A DNA stretch of 64,000 bases from Marinobacter sp. 2_MG-2023 (GCF_030546935.1 NZ_JAUOPH010000004.1:620001-684000), one strand, 5' to 3'; numbered from the stretch's first letter, positions 1 to 9,205 are shown. Numbers and translations are program-made. Notes: generated by a model from the letters alone, not told the origin.

Positions 1-1
1 G

Positions 2-610
2 CAGGGTCGCGGCGTTATCGAAACCCGTCACGGGAAAGGCTCCTTCGTTTCCAGCATGGTCCCGGGGTCTGGTGACATCAGTACTCAGGGCCCTCTGATG
101 CACCTGTTCGAAGGTCACCCGCGAACACTTTATGACTTGCTCGAGGTAAGAGAGCAGCTGGAGGGGCAAGCCGCCTTTCTTGCGGCGCAGCGGGCCACCA
201 GCCTCGATCGCCACCGGATAGCCAAAGCCTTCCGCGCTCTGGAAGAAACCGACCCTCTTAGCAATGCACGCCCGGATCATGGCTTCCACCAGGCGATTGT
301 CGAGGCATCTCACAATCCGATTCTGGTTCACGTACTCAACAGCCTGAAAAACATGATGCTGATGACCGTACAGGCTTCGGTTGCCAACCTTAACCCGCGC
401 GCAGAGATGCGTAAGAAGATTGTTCTCCAGCACCGGCAGCTTTACGAGGCTGTCATTTCAGGCAGGCCCGCGAGCGCCCAGAAGGTTGCCATGGCCCATG
501 TGCGCTTCGTCAGTAAAGCCATGCGCGATATGGAAAAAGAGGGGAGCACACTCATCCGTGTTCCAATTGAACAAGAGGGCCAGAACAGCCATCAGGGTAC
601 ACGCGACTGA
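2..610 (+). CDS. GntR-family transcriptional regulator with FCD domain (5' end outside window)
   Basis: The reading frame is open from base 2, so the gene starts before the window. The first visible residues (QGRGVIETRHGKGSFVS) look like the end of a GntR winged helix, where the wing is typically followed by a G-x-G-(S/T)-F-V segment. The remaining roughly 180 residues fit the all-helical FCD ligand-binding domain. Histidines that in this family often bind a metal are present in HGFHQAI, QHRQLYEAV and AHVRF. The family are dimeric repressors or activators that respond to small carboxylates or amino acids. It lies directly upstream of an amino acid ABC transporter on the same strand, so it may regulate that transporter, but this is inference from position. 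Family assignment is firm; ligand and targets are unknown. Confidence 0.85.
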   Translation, partial: QGRGVIETRHGKGSFVSSMVPGSGDISTQGPLMHLFEGHPRTLYDLLEVREQLEGQAAFLAAQRATSLDRHRIAKAFRALEETDPLSNARPDHGFHQAIVEASHNPILVHVLNSLKNMMLMTVQASVANLNPRAEMRKKIVLQHRQLYEAVISGRPASAQKVAMAHVRFVSKAMRDMEKEGSTLIRVPIEQEGQNSHQGTRD

Positions 611-765
611 AACCAGCAAAATGCTTGCATTGAATACTCATTCCGCCACAATAAGTTGCTGGCATCAACGCTGAAAAATCGTAAAACTGTGTGGATAAGG
701 TGTTGATTTCCACCTTCACAGTCCGTAAAACAAACGCCTTTGAATTACAGCTTCAGGAGCCACGC

Positions 766-1536
766 ATGGCGGACCAAGCGCCTTTGATCTGCAGGGATAT
801 ACACAAAACCTTTGCCCAGCTTGAAGTGCTCAAAGGTATTTCACTGGAGACCCGCAAAGGCGATGTTGTTTCCCTCATCGGTAGCTCCGGTTCCGGTAAA
901 AGCACCTTCCTGCGCTGCATCAATCTGCTGGAGACTCCCACATCTGGCGATATCATCGTGCACGGCGACCCTATCCGGTTTACCAACAACCGCAAAGGCG
1001 AGCGAGTTCCTGCAGACAACAAGCAGGTGGAATTAATCCGCGCCAAGCTTTCCATGGTGTTTCAGGGCTTTAACCTCTGGTCCCACATGACGGTGCTGGA
1101 GAACATAATTGAAGCCCCGATCAACGTGCTCAAAGTGCCTAAAAAGGAAGCCATTGAACGCGCCGAGGCCTACCTGAACAAGGTCGGCATTTACGAGCGC
1201 AAGGATTACTATCCGGCACAGATGTCCGGCGGCCAGCAACAACGGGCAGCTATTGCCAGAGCCCTGGCCATGGAGCCGGAGGTCATGCTTTTCGACGAGC
1301 CCACGTCCGCGCTGGACCCGGAACTGGTTGGAGAAGTGTTAAAAGTTATGCAGAGCCTGGCCGAGGAAGGCCGCACCATGATCGTGGTAACACACGAGAT
1401 GGCGTTTGCAAGGGATGTGTCGACGCAGGTGCTGTTTTTGCACCAAGGCGTTATCGAGGAGCAGGGAACACCCGAGAAGGTGTTCGACCACCCCGACTCG
1501 GAGCGCATGAAGCAGTTCCTGGCTCCCAAGTTCTGA
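766..1536 (+). CDS. aotP: Basic amino acid ABC transporter ATP-binding protein (AotP/HisP type)
   Basis: This 256-residue ABC ATPase probably powers arginine/ornithine uptake with the three genes that follow. Walker A (GSSGSGKST) lies at about residues 39-47, the Q-loop is in MVFQGFN, the signature is MSGGQQQR, Walker B is [14 protein letters not shown], and the H-loop is VVTHEM. The insertion after strand 3 ([13 protein letters not shown]) is typical of the HisP/AotP/OccP group. An in-frame start exists at 691, but the start at 766 is preferred because AGGAG precedes it by 6 bases and the protein then begins with the usual [11 protein letters not shown]-like segment. It heads the transporter cluster, with the binding protein 85 bp downstream. 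The arginine substrate is inferred from the nearby arginine succinyltransferase pathway genes. Confidence 0.88.
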   Translation: MADQAPLICRDIHKTFAQLEVLKGISLETRKGDVVSLIGSSGSGKSTFLRCINLLETPTSGDIIVHGDPIRFTNNRKGERVPADNKQVELIRAKLSMVFQGFNLWSHMTVLENIIEAPINVLKVPKKEAIERAEAYLNKVGIYERKDYYPAQMSGGQQQRAAIARALAMEPEVMLFDEPTSALDPELVGEVLKVMQSLAEEGRTMIVVTHEMAFARDVSTQVLFLHQGVIEEQGTPEKVFDHPDSERMKQFLAPKF

Positions 1537-1621
1537 CAGGCGGTGCTATCGTAACCGGTGTTGGACTTAAAACTTCCATAAAAAATAACGCCCAAAAGGC
1601 GACCCACTGGAGAAGTGACAC

Positions 1622-2374
1622 ATGAAAAAACTGATTATTGCAGCGAGTTGTGCACTGGCAATGTTCGCCAGCGGTACCCAGGCAGAAGAGCGCAATCTTC
1701 GAATTGCTTTCGACGTACCTTACGAGCCATTCGAATACAAAGATGAAAACGGTGAGCTGACCGGTTTTGAAGTGGATCTGGCATCGGCCATGTGTGAAGA
1801 AATGAACGCTGACTGCGAATTCGTAATCCAGGCGTGGGACGGAATGATCCCTGGTCTGGTGGCTCGTAAATTCGATCTGATCATGTCCTCCATGTCGATC
1901 ACCGCCGAACGTGCAGAGCGTGTTCTCTTCTCCGAACCTTACTACAACACCCCGGGCGGCTGGTTTGGTGCTGACAGCTTTAACACCGACGTTACCGACA
2001 TGGACGCCATGAAAGGCAAAACCGTGGGCGTTCAGCGTGGCACCACGATGGACACTTTTGTAACCGAAGAAATGAGCGGCGTAGTAACGATCAAGCGTTA
2101 CACCACTGCAGATGACATGGTTCTTGACCTGGAAGGCCAGCGTCTGGATGCGGTATTTGTTGACTACCCGGTTGGCGAACAAACCGTTCTGACCAAAGAC
2201 GGCTTCAAGGAAGTCGGCGAACCCGTCAAGCTGGGTGAAGGCGTGGGTGTTGCTATGCGCAAGCGCGACAAGGACATTGCCGACGAAGTGAACGCGGCCC
2301 TGCGTAAGCTGAAGGAAGATGGCACCTACGACGCCATCATGAAGAAATACTTCGCTTATGACGTAAAGGTCTGA
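1622..2374 (+). CDS. aotJ: Periplasmic basic amino acid binding protein
   Basis: This is a 250-residue solute-binding protein of the family-3 group (ArgT/HisJ/AotJ). A signal peptide spans residues 1 to about 21 (MKKLIIAASCALAMFASGTQA, cleavage after AQA-like TQA). The mature start LRIAFDVPYEPFEYKDENG is the classic lobe I beginning, followed by GFEVDLASAMC and the DGMIPGL segment. GVQRGTTMDTF marks the hinge and lobe II. A strong ribosome site (GGAGAAG) lies 6 bases before the ATG. It captures the amino acid in the periplasm and delivers it to the two permeases downstream. A 12-bp hairpin between this gene and the first permease suggests the binding protein is made in excess. Arginine or ornithine is the likely ligand by context. 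Confidence 0.88.
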   Translation: MKKLIIAASCALAMFASGTQAEERNLRIAFDVPYEPFEYKDENGELTGFEVDLASAMCEEMNADCEFVIQAWDGMIPGLVARKFDLIMSSMSITAERAERVLFSEPYYNTPGGWFGADSFNTDVTDMDAMKGKTVGVQRGTTMDTFVTEEMSGVVTIKRYTTADDMVLDLEGQRLDAVFVDYPVGEQTVLTKDGFKEVGEPVKLGEGVGVAMRKRDKDIADEVNAALRKLKEDGTYDAIMKKYFAYDVKV

Positions 2375-2399
2375 TCGTTCAGATCTGACACTACTAGCC

Positions 2400-2428
2400 T
2401 CAGGGGAAGCCATAACGGCTTCCCCTGA
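2400..2428 (+). promoter_or_regulatory. Intercistronic hairpin between binding protein and permease genes
   Basis: A perfect 12-bp stem (arms CAGGGGAAGCC and GGCTTCCCCTG plus an outer T-A pair) with loop ATAAC lies between the stop of the binding-protein gene and the start of the first permease. No T-tract follows, so it is not a standard terminator. Such structures protect the upstream message from 3' exonucleases and give differential expression in binding-protein operons; that role is inferred here. Confidence 0.6.
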
Positions 2429-2443
2429 CTACCGGACATTCCC

Positions 2444-3148
2444 ATGTTTGATCTGAAAGGCTATGGTCCGGCCCTGTTGAACGGGGCGGTTGTTACCATC
2501 GAACTCGCCTTCCTGTCTCTTGCCCTCGCATTAGCGCTCGGGTTGATTGGCGCGGCGGCAAAGCTGTCAAACAGCCGCATCGCTGTTGGAGCTGCCACCG
2601 CCTACACCACTCTGATTCGCGGTGTGCCAGACCTGGTAATGATGCTGTTGTTCTATTATGGCGGCCAGGTAGCCGTGAACATGCTCTCGGACTACGCATG
2701 GGAAGCTTACGAAATCGACTTTTTCTTTCAGTTCGATCCGTTCATTTCCGGTGTGGTCACAATCGGGCTGATTTTCGGCGCCTACATGACAGAAACCTTC
2801 CGTGGCGCTTTTCTGGCCGTAGAAACCGGCCAGATTGAAGCGGCGCGAGCCTATGGTTTTAGCAGCTGGCATACCTTTCGCCGCGTAATGGTTCCGCAAA
2901 TGTTGCGCCATGCACTGCCGGGTATAGGTAACAACTGGCAGGTGCTGCTTAAAACCACAGCACTGGTTTCCATTATTGGTCTTACTGACATGGTTCGTGT
3001 GGCCGAGGAGGCGGCGAAAGCAGAACGTATGCCGTTTCACTTTTTTATTCCCGTGGCGTTTGTATACCTCGCCCTCACAGCAGGCTCGGAGCTTTTCATT
3101 AAGTGGCTCGATAAACGAGCGAATGCCGGCGTGATTCAGGAGAATTAA
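2444..3148 (+). CDS. aotQ: Basic amino acid ABC transporter permease (AotQ/HisQ type)
   Basis: This 234-residue inner-membrane permease belongs to the HisMQ family. It starts with an N-terminal segment (LLNGAVVTIELAFLSLALALALGL) leading into the first membrane helix, and about five helices can be traced. The ATPase-coupling EAA loop is visible as EAARAYGFSSWHTFRRVMVPQMLRHALPG, and the family motif YTTLIRGVPDL lies near residue 50. It forms a heterodimeric channel with the next gene product. The stop codon shares one base with the start of that next gene (TAATG), indicating translational coupling. The name is by family and context; the substrate was not proven. Confidence 0.87.
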   Translation: MFDLKGYGPALLNGAVVTIELAFLSLALALALGLIGAAAKLSNSRIAVGAATAYTTLIRGVPDLVMMLLFYYGGQVAVNMLSDYAWEAYEIDFFFQFDPFISGVVTIGLIFGAYMTETFRGAFLAVETGQIEAARAYGFSSWHTFRRVMVPQMLRHALPGIGNNWQVLLKTTALVSIIGLTDMVRVAEEAAKAERMPFHFFIPVAFVYLALTAGSELFIKWLDKRANAGVIQEN

Positions 3149-3876
3149 TGATGCCTCCCGACTTCCTCGCCGCCTGGCTCAACAAGAACGATATTTTTAC
3201 TGCCATGACCATCATGGAATACTGGGATGGCGCGGTTACGACTGTTCAACTGGTATTCCTGAGTCTGATTATCGGGCTTGTATGTGCGGTTCCGCTGGCC
3301 ATACTGCGCACAGTGAGAAATCCATTTATATCAGGCCCTGTGTGGCTCTATACCTATCTATTCCGTGGCACGCCGCTGCTGATTCAGCTCTATATCATTT
3401 ACTATGGCGTAGCCCAGATTCCCGGCATTCAGGAGACTTTCTGGTGGGAGATTTTCCGGGAGCCTTTCTACCCTGCCCTGCTGGCGTTTACTCTGAACAC
3501 TTGCGCCTACACCACTGAGATTATTCGTGGTGCGATTATTTCGACCCCTCACGGTGAGATTGAGGCGGCGAAAGCCTATGGCATGAACTGGTTTATGCGG
3601 ATGCGGCGCATTGTTCTGCCAAGTGCAGCGCGGCGGGCGGTTCAGGCGTATTCCAATGAGGTTATTTTCATGCTGCACTCGAGTGCGATTGCGAGTGTGG
3701 TAACCATTGTGGATCTGACGGGTGCGGCGAGGAATATTTACTCGCGGTTCTATGCGCCGTTTGATGCGTTTATTTTTGTGGCACTTTGCTACATGGTGCT
3801 GACGTTTATTCTGGTGTTTGCGTTCCGCAAACTTGAAAATCATTTGTTGCGGCATCAGCGGCCTGTGGGTTCCTGA
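3148..3876 (+). CDS. aotM: Basic amino acid ABC transporter permease (AotM/HisM type)
   Basis: This is a 242-residue inner-membrane permease and the second half of the transporter channel. The motifs YLFRGTPLLIQLYIIYYG and the EAA loop EAAKAYGMNWFMRMRRIVLPSAARRA are typical of HisM/AotM. A further ATG lies three bases after the chosen start (TAATGATG), so the protein may be one residue shorter. The preceding gene overlaps by one base. Immediately downstream comes a long hairpin element (3908-4017) and then astE on the same strand. The gene completes an ATPase, binding protein, permease, permease set. Confidence 0.87.
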   Translation: MMPPDFLAAWLNKNDIFTAMTIMEYWDGAVTTVQLVFLSLIIGLVCAVPLAILRTVRNPFISGPVWLYTYLFRGTPLLIQLYIIYYGVAQIPGIQETFWWEIFREPFYPALLAFTLNTCAYTTEIIRGAIISTPHGEIEAAKAYGMNWFMRMRRIVLPSAARRAVQAYSNEVIFMLHSSAIASVVTIVDLTGAARNIYSRFYAPFDAFIFVALCYMVLTFILVFAFRKLENHLLRHQRPVGS

Positions 3877-3907
3877 ACGGTAAAACAGCCACTCGACTTT
3901 AGTGCCT

Positions 3908-4017
3908 GGGCAGGCGGTTATAGCCTTTCCGGGAGACGCTGCGAGCACATCCTTGTGCGCTTGACTGAAGCCATCCATGGCTTCAGACACTCCCGGAAAG
4001 GCTATAACCGCCTGCCC
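3908..4017 (-). ncRNA. TwoAYGGAY-like structured element, copy 1
   Basis: A perfect 28-bp outer stem is formed by 3908-3935 and 3990-4017. Read on the minus strand, the enclosed part folds into two hairpins. The first has an 8-bp stem (CTGAAGCC/GGCTTCAG) and loop ATGGAT; the second has stem GCAC/GTGC and loop AAGGAT. The second hairpin is flanked by a conserved context, CAAGC before it and CTCGCAGCG after it. The same plan recurs at 42899-43008 and 63582-63681 with unrelated outer-stem sequences. The two loops match my memory of the TwoAYGGAY motif, whose function is not known. It lies between two + strand genes, so the RNA orientation is opposite to both. Confidence 0.7.
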
Positions 4018-4040
4018 TCCGACCTTTTTGGGGAGCCTTC

Positions 4041-5078
4041 ATGACAAAGAACGCACCAAAACACTTATTTGATGCCAATCCTGATTGGCTGTCGCACACG
4101 CTTGCCAACGCCACGTCGAACCTCGCGGAATCCAACATCACGCTTTCTGACGGAACTCGCATAAGCCGCCAAGCTGTTGGCGTTCTAAACCTGACCCCAC
4201 CGGCCGGCCGCGCCAACCCTAATCAGGAGGCGCTCATTGTCTCCGCCGGTATTCATGGCAATGAAACCGCACCTATTGAAGTTCTGAACGCGCTGGTTAG
4301 CGAACTGTTGAACGAGGAGTGGCAGTTGGCGTGCCCCCTGCTGCTGATTCTGGGGAACCCACCGGCGATGGTGGCAGGACAACGGTTTCTGGAGGTAAAT
4401 CTCAACCGCTTGTTCAACGGTGCTCATGCCTACCCGGAGTATGATGAGCTGTCGGAAGCAGCGCGGGCGCAGTTTCTTGAAGAGGCTTGTCGTCAGTTTG
4501 CCATGGCGCATCCGCAGGCCTTGTCCCATTACGATTTGCATACGGCCATAAGGCCATCCAGGCGGGAGAAGTTTGCACTGTATCCGTTTGTTTCTGGCCG
4601 GCAGGTGCCGCAGGCGCAGTGCGATTTTCTGCTGGAAGCTGAGGTGGAAACACTGTTGCTTCAGCACAAGGCGGGCACTACGTTTTCGTCGTTTTCATCC
4701 TCTGTGCTGGGCGCCGAGAGCTTTACCGTAGAACTGGGCAAGGTCAGGCCTTTTGGCGAGAATGAGCTCACGCGTTTCGCGGGAATCAAGAAGGCTTTGC
4801 GACGGCGTTTTCGTGGTGAGACATGCCCGGAAAAACAACCGCAGCCGGAAAGCTTAACAGTCTTTGAGGTGGTACATGAAATTCTGAATACCGGGAAAAA
4901 CTTCCGGTTTCATATTCCGGATGATGTGGCGAACTTTACCGAATATCCGCCAGGCACCGTCATCTGGGAGAATGATATCACCCGTTATAAGGTAGAGGCT
5001 TCGCCTCAGGCAATTGTGTTTCCAAACCGGGATGTGCCGGTTGGTCAGCGGGTGGGCCTGATGATCAGGCCCCGGTAA
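4041..5078 (+). CDS. astE: Succinylglutamate desuccinylase / aspartoacylase family (AstE)
   Basis: This 345-residue zinc hydrolase carries out the last step of the arginine succinyltransferase (AST) pathway, releasing glutamate and succinate from N-succinylglutamate. The M14-type zinc ligands are visible: H-x-x-E in IHGNETAP near residue 72, and the third histidine in SHYDLHTAI near residue 170. The likely catalytic glutamate is in FTVELGKVRPFGEN. A strong ribosome site (GGGGAG) precedes the ATG. The other five AST genes form a minus-strand operon about 5 kb away, so this gene is separated from them and is placed instead after the transporter. Family assignment is confident; aspartoacylase activity is excluded only by context. 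Confidence 0.88.
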   Translation: MTKNAPKHLFDANPDWLSHTLANATSNLAESNITLSDGTRISRQAVGVLNLTPPAGRANPNQEALIVSAGIHGNETAPIEVLNALVSELLNEEWQLACPLLLILGNPPAMVAGQRFLEVNLNRLFNGAHAYPEYDELSEAARAQFLEEACRQFAMAHPQALSHYDLHTAIRPSRREKFALYPFVSGRQVPQAQCDFLLEAEVETLLLQHKAGTTFSSFSSSVLGAESFTVELGKVRPFGENELTRFAGIKKALRRRFRGETCPEKQPQPESLTVFEVVHEILNTGKNFRFHIPDDVANFTEYPPGTVIWENDITRYKVEASPQAIVFPNRDVPVGQRVGLMIRPR

Positions 5079-5099
5079 ACCGGCTGGCACAGGAGGCCT

Positions 5100-8000
5100 C
5101 TAGGCCGGAGCGTTTTCAGGTTCTGCAACTTTCACTGTAATCAACTGAGTGCAAACTGCCGGGATGACCAATAGAGTCAGTACCGTTGAAGCCAGAAGCC
5201 CTGAGATAATGGCCCAGGCCATGGGCGGCCAGAGTGTGGAGCTGGAGAACGCCAATGGCAGCAGGCCGGCTACGGTGGTTGCGGTAGTCAGCAGGATGGG
5301 GCGGGTTCTCTGGATAACAGCTTTGCGCATGGCTTCGTGGATGCTTTCACCATTTTCCAGCTCCCTGTCCATCACGTCGAGCAACACTATGGCGTTATTC
5401 ACCACAATGCCCACCAGGGCGATGACGCCAAGCAGCGATTGAAACCCGAAAGGCGATCCCGAAAGCACCAGCCCGGGAAATATGCCTACAGTGGCTAGCG
5501 GGACGGTCAACAGGATAATGCCCACGCGCCGGAACGAATTGAACTGAAGCAACAGGAAGAAGAGCAGCAAGAGTACCCCGATTGGTGCGGCTGTTAAGAG
5601 CGCGCCGTTGGCATCACCAGAACCTTCAGCATCACCGCCCATTTCCAGGCGCGTGCCATCAGGCAGGGGGTTGTCTGCCAATGCAAGTTGGAGCCCATCC
5701 AGCGCCTGGCTGAAGCTGTAGTCTGTCAACAGGTTAGACGTCACCGTATTGAGCCGGATGCCGTTTCGCAAATAGCGCGCCGCAGGCTCCCAGGTCGTTT
5801 CTACAGTGGCAACAGCGGAAAGCGGAACCGCTTGCCCAAGATCGTTGTAGACGTTCACCGAAAGCAGACGTTCCAGAGGCAAGGATGTGCCTTCCTGTGA
5901 CCGCAGTACGAGCGGAATCGGGTCTTTTTCCTGCCGGTACCGTTCAGCGACAACGCCGAAGCTCTGGCCGTAAAGGCTCTGGGCCACATCGGCCCGGGTA
6001 AGCCCGTACCTTGCAGCGGTGGCATCGTCTACGTTGATCGCAATGCTCGGTACGCCAATGTCCAGATCGTGCCTCACATCCACGGTGCCCTCCACCTGGC
6101 GTAAAGCGCTGAACAACTGCTCTACAGCATGAGTGCGCTCCTGATCATCCGGGTGGTAAACGCGGACTTCCACCGGTGCGATGCTGGGTGGCCCCTGCCC
6201 GAGAACACCAACGCCTACGTTCAGTTCGGGCATCTGCTCATTCACATGGGTTCGAATCCAGTGAATCATTTCAGTCGTGTCTTCCAGGGTCGGCGTTGTT
6301 ACCACCAACCTGCCCCTGTTCGGCGCCTGGGGCGCACGCTGGAGATTGTAGTAGAACGAAGGGCCGGTATAGCCGACAAAACGATGAATTTGCAGCGCGT
6401 TCGGCCGTGTGCGTATAGCTTGTTCCAGATCCGCAGCGGCTTCAGCCGTGCGCGATTGTTCTGTGCCTTCAGGCATGAAGAGTTCAACGATCACCTGAGG
6501 CCGGTCGGCATTGGGGAAGAACTGCTGCGCCATAAACGGCGTCACGGCCAGGCTCATCACAACTAATAAGGTTCCGGCTGCGATCAGTCGGCGGGGGTGG
6601 CGGTAAACAAGACCACCGAGGAACCTGGCCAGACCCGTCAACCGGTCAGCCTCCGCATTGCGGCGAGGCTTCAGGAACCGGGCTGCCAGCAGGGGTACCA
6701 CGGAAATCGCCAGTAAATAACTGACAGATAGAGTCAGCATGATCATTACCGGGACGCCCCGGGTAAAATCTGCCGCACCACCTTTGGCAAGTAAAAGAGG
6801 CGCAAAGGCTGCAAGTGTGGTGCCGGTGGAAGCGCCAAGCGGCCCGGCGAGTTCGCTAACAGCTTTGCGCAGGGCATCCAGGCGGCGCATACCCTCATCC
6901 AGATGCCCCTGAATGTTTTCTACAATCACTATGGCGTTATCGATCAGAATACCCAGAGAAATCACCATGCCGATAACCGCAATCTGATGCAGCACGCCGC
7001 CGCCAAGGTCGTAGAGGCCAACGCTTATCAAAGCCACCATCGGAAGAATGGAAGCCACCAGCAGACCCATTCGAATACCCATGCCGGTGAACACGACGGC
7101 CACAATAATCAACACGGACAGCACAAGGCTCAAGGCCAGATTATCCAGACGGTCCGAGACCTTATCAGGCTGAAAAAACATCTCACGGATTTCGTAGGGC
7201 TCGAAATCAGGGCGGATCTGCGTAACCCGCTCTCGCACACGCTCCCCAAAACGGATCGCGTCCGTAGTACCTTCTTCCATAATCAGCGACAGCAATACAA
7301 CCCGCTCACCATCAAACCAGGTCTCCGGTTGTCTTGGTTCAGCAGGGCCGCGCCACACATCCGCGGCCGCCGCCAGCGGCACCTGGGAACCATCAGGTAG
7401 TTCAATGGGGGTTGCACGAATGGCATCAATGTCGGCAAATTCGGTGTTAGGAAGCACCGATAAACGGCGCCCGTCCACGACCACAAAACCGCCAGGGGTC
7501 GTCTGATTGCGCTGTGCGAGGGTTTGCAGAATCCGCGCCGGTGAAATGCCCAATCGATACAGTGCAGCATCATCCAGAGCCAAAGTAATCTGCTCGTCGG
7601 CATCCCCTTCCAGTTCAATGCGGGACACTCCGCTAAGGTCGGCGAGGTTTTGTTTAAGCCGCTCGGCCACATCCGACAGCTCACTAACCGAAGGTGCACC
7701 CCCAATCGCCAACACAATGGCCGGGTTGTCTATCAGCCGGTCATCCAGCGCCATCTGGCCAACGTCATCCGGGAAATCCTGCTTTGCACGTTCCATTGCT
7801 TGCCGGATTCGGTCCCAGGCCGGGTCCGTGTCGTAGATATCATCATTGAGACGAATCCTTACCAGCGCCACCCCTGTGCGGGCTGTGCCTTGTGAGATAT
7901 CAACTTCCTCGACCTGCCGAAGCTCATCAGTCAGCGGTCTTAGCACCAGCCGCTCAACCGCATCGGCACTGGCTCCGGGGTAGTTCACCGAGATCAGCCC

Positions 8001-8126
8001 GGCCCGATACGGAAATGAGGGGTCTTCCTGGCGCGGCATGGTGCTGTATGCCGCGATTCCCAACAGACAAAGCATGGTAACCACCATGCCCAATAATCGC
8101 TGGAAGTTGAGCAGCCGGCGCGTCAT
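5100..8126 (-). CDS. RND-family efflux permease subunit
   Basis: This is a 1008-residue inner-membrane pump of the hydrophobe/amphiphile efflux (AcrB-like) superfamily, with two repeats of six helices and two large periplasmic loops. The N-terminal helix is in LLGMVVTMLCLLGIAAYSTM, followed by the porter segment SVNYPGASADAVERLV. In helix 4 the relay motif reads LGILIDNAIVIVEN, so the second aspartate of the AcrB DD pair is asparagine here, a common variant in other subfamilies. The ATG at 8126 overlaps the stop of the upstream adaptor gene by one base (TGATG), showing translational coupling. No outer-membrane factor gene is adjacent, so a TolC-like partner must come from elsewhere. Substrate unknown. 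Confidence 0.88.
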   Translation of the reverse strand: MTRRLLNFQRLLGMVVTMLCLLGIAAYSTMPRQEDPSFPYRAGLISVNYPGASADAVERLVLRPLTDELRQVEEVDISQGTARTGVALVRIRLNDDIYDTDPAWDRIRQAMERAKQDFPDDVGQMALDDRLIDNPAIVLAIGGAPSVSELSDVAERLKQNLADLSGVSRIELEGDADEQITLALDDAALYRLGISPARILQTLAQRNQTTPGGFVVVDGRRLSVLPNTEFADIDAIRATPIELPDGSQVPLAAAADVWRGPAEPRQPETWFDGERVVLLSLIMEEGTTDAIRFGERVRERVTQIRPDFEPYEIREMFFQPDKVSDRLDNLALSLVLSVLIIVAVVFTGMGIRMGLLVASILPMVALISVGLYDLGGGVLHQIAVIGMVISLGILIDNAIVIVENIQGHLDEGMRRLDALRKAVSELAGPLGASTGTTLAAFAPLLLAKGGAADFTRGVPVMIMLTLSVSYLLAISVVPLLAARFLKPRRNAEADRLTGLARFLGGLVYRHPRRLIAAGTLLVVMSLAVTPFMAQQFFPNADRPQVIVELFMPEGTEQSRTAEAAADLEQAIRTRPNALQIHRFVGYTGPSFYYNLQRAPQAPNRGRLVVTTPTLEDTTEMIHWIRTHVNEQMPELNVGVGVLGQGPPSIAPVEVRVYHPDDQERTHAVEQLFSALRQVEGTVDVRHDLDIGVPSIAINVDDATAARYGLTRADVAQSLYGQSFGVVAERYRQEKDPIPLVLRSQEGTSLPLERLLSVNVYNDLGQAVPLSAVATVETTWEPAARYLRNGIRLNTVTSNLLTDYSFSQALDGLQLALADNPLPDGTRLEMGGDAEGSGDANGALLTAAPIGVLLLLFFLLLQFNSFRRVGIILLTVPLATVGIFPGLVLSGSPFGFQSLLGVIALVGIVVNNAIVLLDVMDRELENGESIHEAMRKAVIQRTRPILLTTATTVAGLLPLAFSSSTLWPPMAWAIISGLLASTVLTLLVIPAVCTQLITVKVAEPENAPA

Positions 8127-9205
8127 CAACGCACCTCCACGGCATCACCGTCTGCAAGGCGGGTTATACCCGCATAAACCACCTGGTCGCCTGGCTTCAA
8201 CTCACCTGCACGCACTACAACGCGCTCGCCCACCACACGTTCAACCTGTATCGGCACGCGCCGGGCCACACCGTCTTGCACCCGGAATACCATCATGCCG
8301 TCCTCGCTGCGGACAACCGACAAAAGTGGAACGGTGATGGCGGATTCAGAATTCGGAGTGATGCCCACCTCAACTGGCTCCCCCGTATCCAACGAATTAA
8401 TCGGTAGACTGATCAGAACCGGGTGCAGTTCGCCACGGATTGCACCGGCCTGGGCAATCTCAACAACAGAACCAACAACCGGAGCCTCACTGCGGTTCTG
8501 CACTGACCACACAGGTAGCTCCTGTTCCAGAGACACATGTCCAAGGAGGTATGCCGGCACCCGAACCTCAACCTCCTTGCCTTCAGGTGAGGACATGCGC
8601 ACAACCGGTTGGCCAGCCGCTACAAATTCGTCCCTTTCGACCAACAGAGCTTCAACACGCCCGGCAAACGGTGCCCGCAAGGTGCTTTCTTGTAACAATT
8701 GAGTTGCCTCAGCAAGTGCAGCCTGAGCGGTGGCTACGCTGGCCCTCAACGAATCCCGGCGAGCCGCAATCTGTTCAAGGTTTTGCTCGGAAACCACACC
8801 ACGCTCGTGTAACCGGCTCGAACGCTCCCACTCACGCTTGGCCTGATCGTACCCGGTGTTCAGCTCTTCCAGCTTGGCTTTTGCTGAATCCCGCGCAGGT
8901 TCCAGCGCCGGGTTGTAGGCCCGGGCAAGCACATCGCCGGCAGCGACAGTCTGGCCCAACTCTACCTCACGCTCTTTCAGAGTGCCGCTAATCTGGAACG
9001 TAAGAGTTGCCCTTTGGGTTGACCGGACAATGCCGGAGAAACGCAGGGTTATGTCCTGGGCCTCACCTCCGGTAACTTCTGAAACACGCACCGACACCCG
9101 GTGCTCGTCAGGTAAATCCGGTGCATCAGCGGCATTACAACCCGAAAGTAAAAGACCGGAGGCAGCAAGAAAAATAAAGCCGAAAGAAATACGAATTGGT
9201 GTCAT
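8126..9205 (-). CDS. RND efflux periplasmic adaptor (membrane fusion protein) lipoprotein
   Basis: This 359-residue adaptor links the RND permease to an outer-membrane channel. A lipoprotein signal ends in LLLSGCNA, so cysteine 22 or so should be lipidated. The order is the biotinyl-lipoyl half motif near residues 65-90 (GTLKEREVELGQTVAAGDVLA), a coiled-coil hairpin of about 80 residues (PARDSAKAKLEELNTGYDQA onward), the second lipoyl half (LRAPFAGRVEALLVERDEFV), then beta-barrel and membrane-proximal domains. It is the first gene of a two-gene operon read away from a TetR regulator, whose likely operator lies just upstream. Confidence is high for the family, not for any drug specificity. Confidence 0.88.
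   Translation of the reverse strand: MTPIRISFGFIFLAASGLLLSGCNAADAPDLPDEHRVSVRVSEVTGGEAQDITLRFSGIVRSTQRATLTFQISGTLKEREVELGQTVAAGDVLARAYNPALEPARDSAKAKLEELNTGYDQAKREWERSSRLHERGVVSEQNLEQIAARRDSLRASVATAQAALAEATQLLQESTLRAPFAGRVEALLVERDEFVAAGQPVVRMSSPEGKEVEVRVPAYLLGHVSLEQELPVWSVQNRSEAPVVGSVVEIAQAGAIRGELHPVLISLPINSLDTGEPVEVGITPNSESAITVPLLSVVRSEDGMMVFRVQDGVARRVPIQVERVVGERVVVRAGELKPGDQVVYAGITRLADGDAVEVR

Noticed and set aside
1451-2413. 320-codon minus-strand frame opposite the amino acid binding protein
   Set aside because: It covers a strongly supported gene on the other strand and shows no family features.
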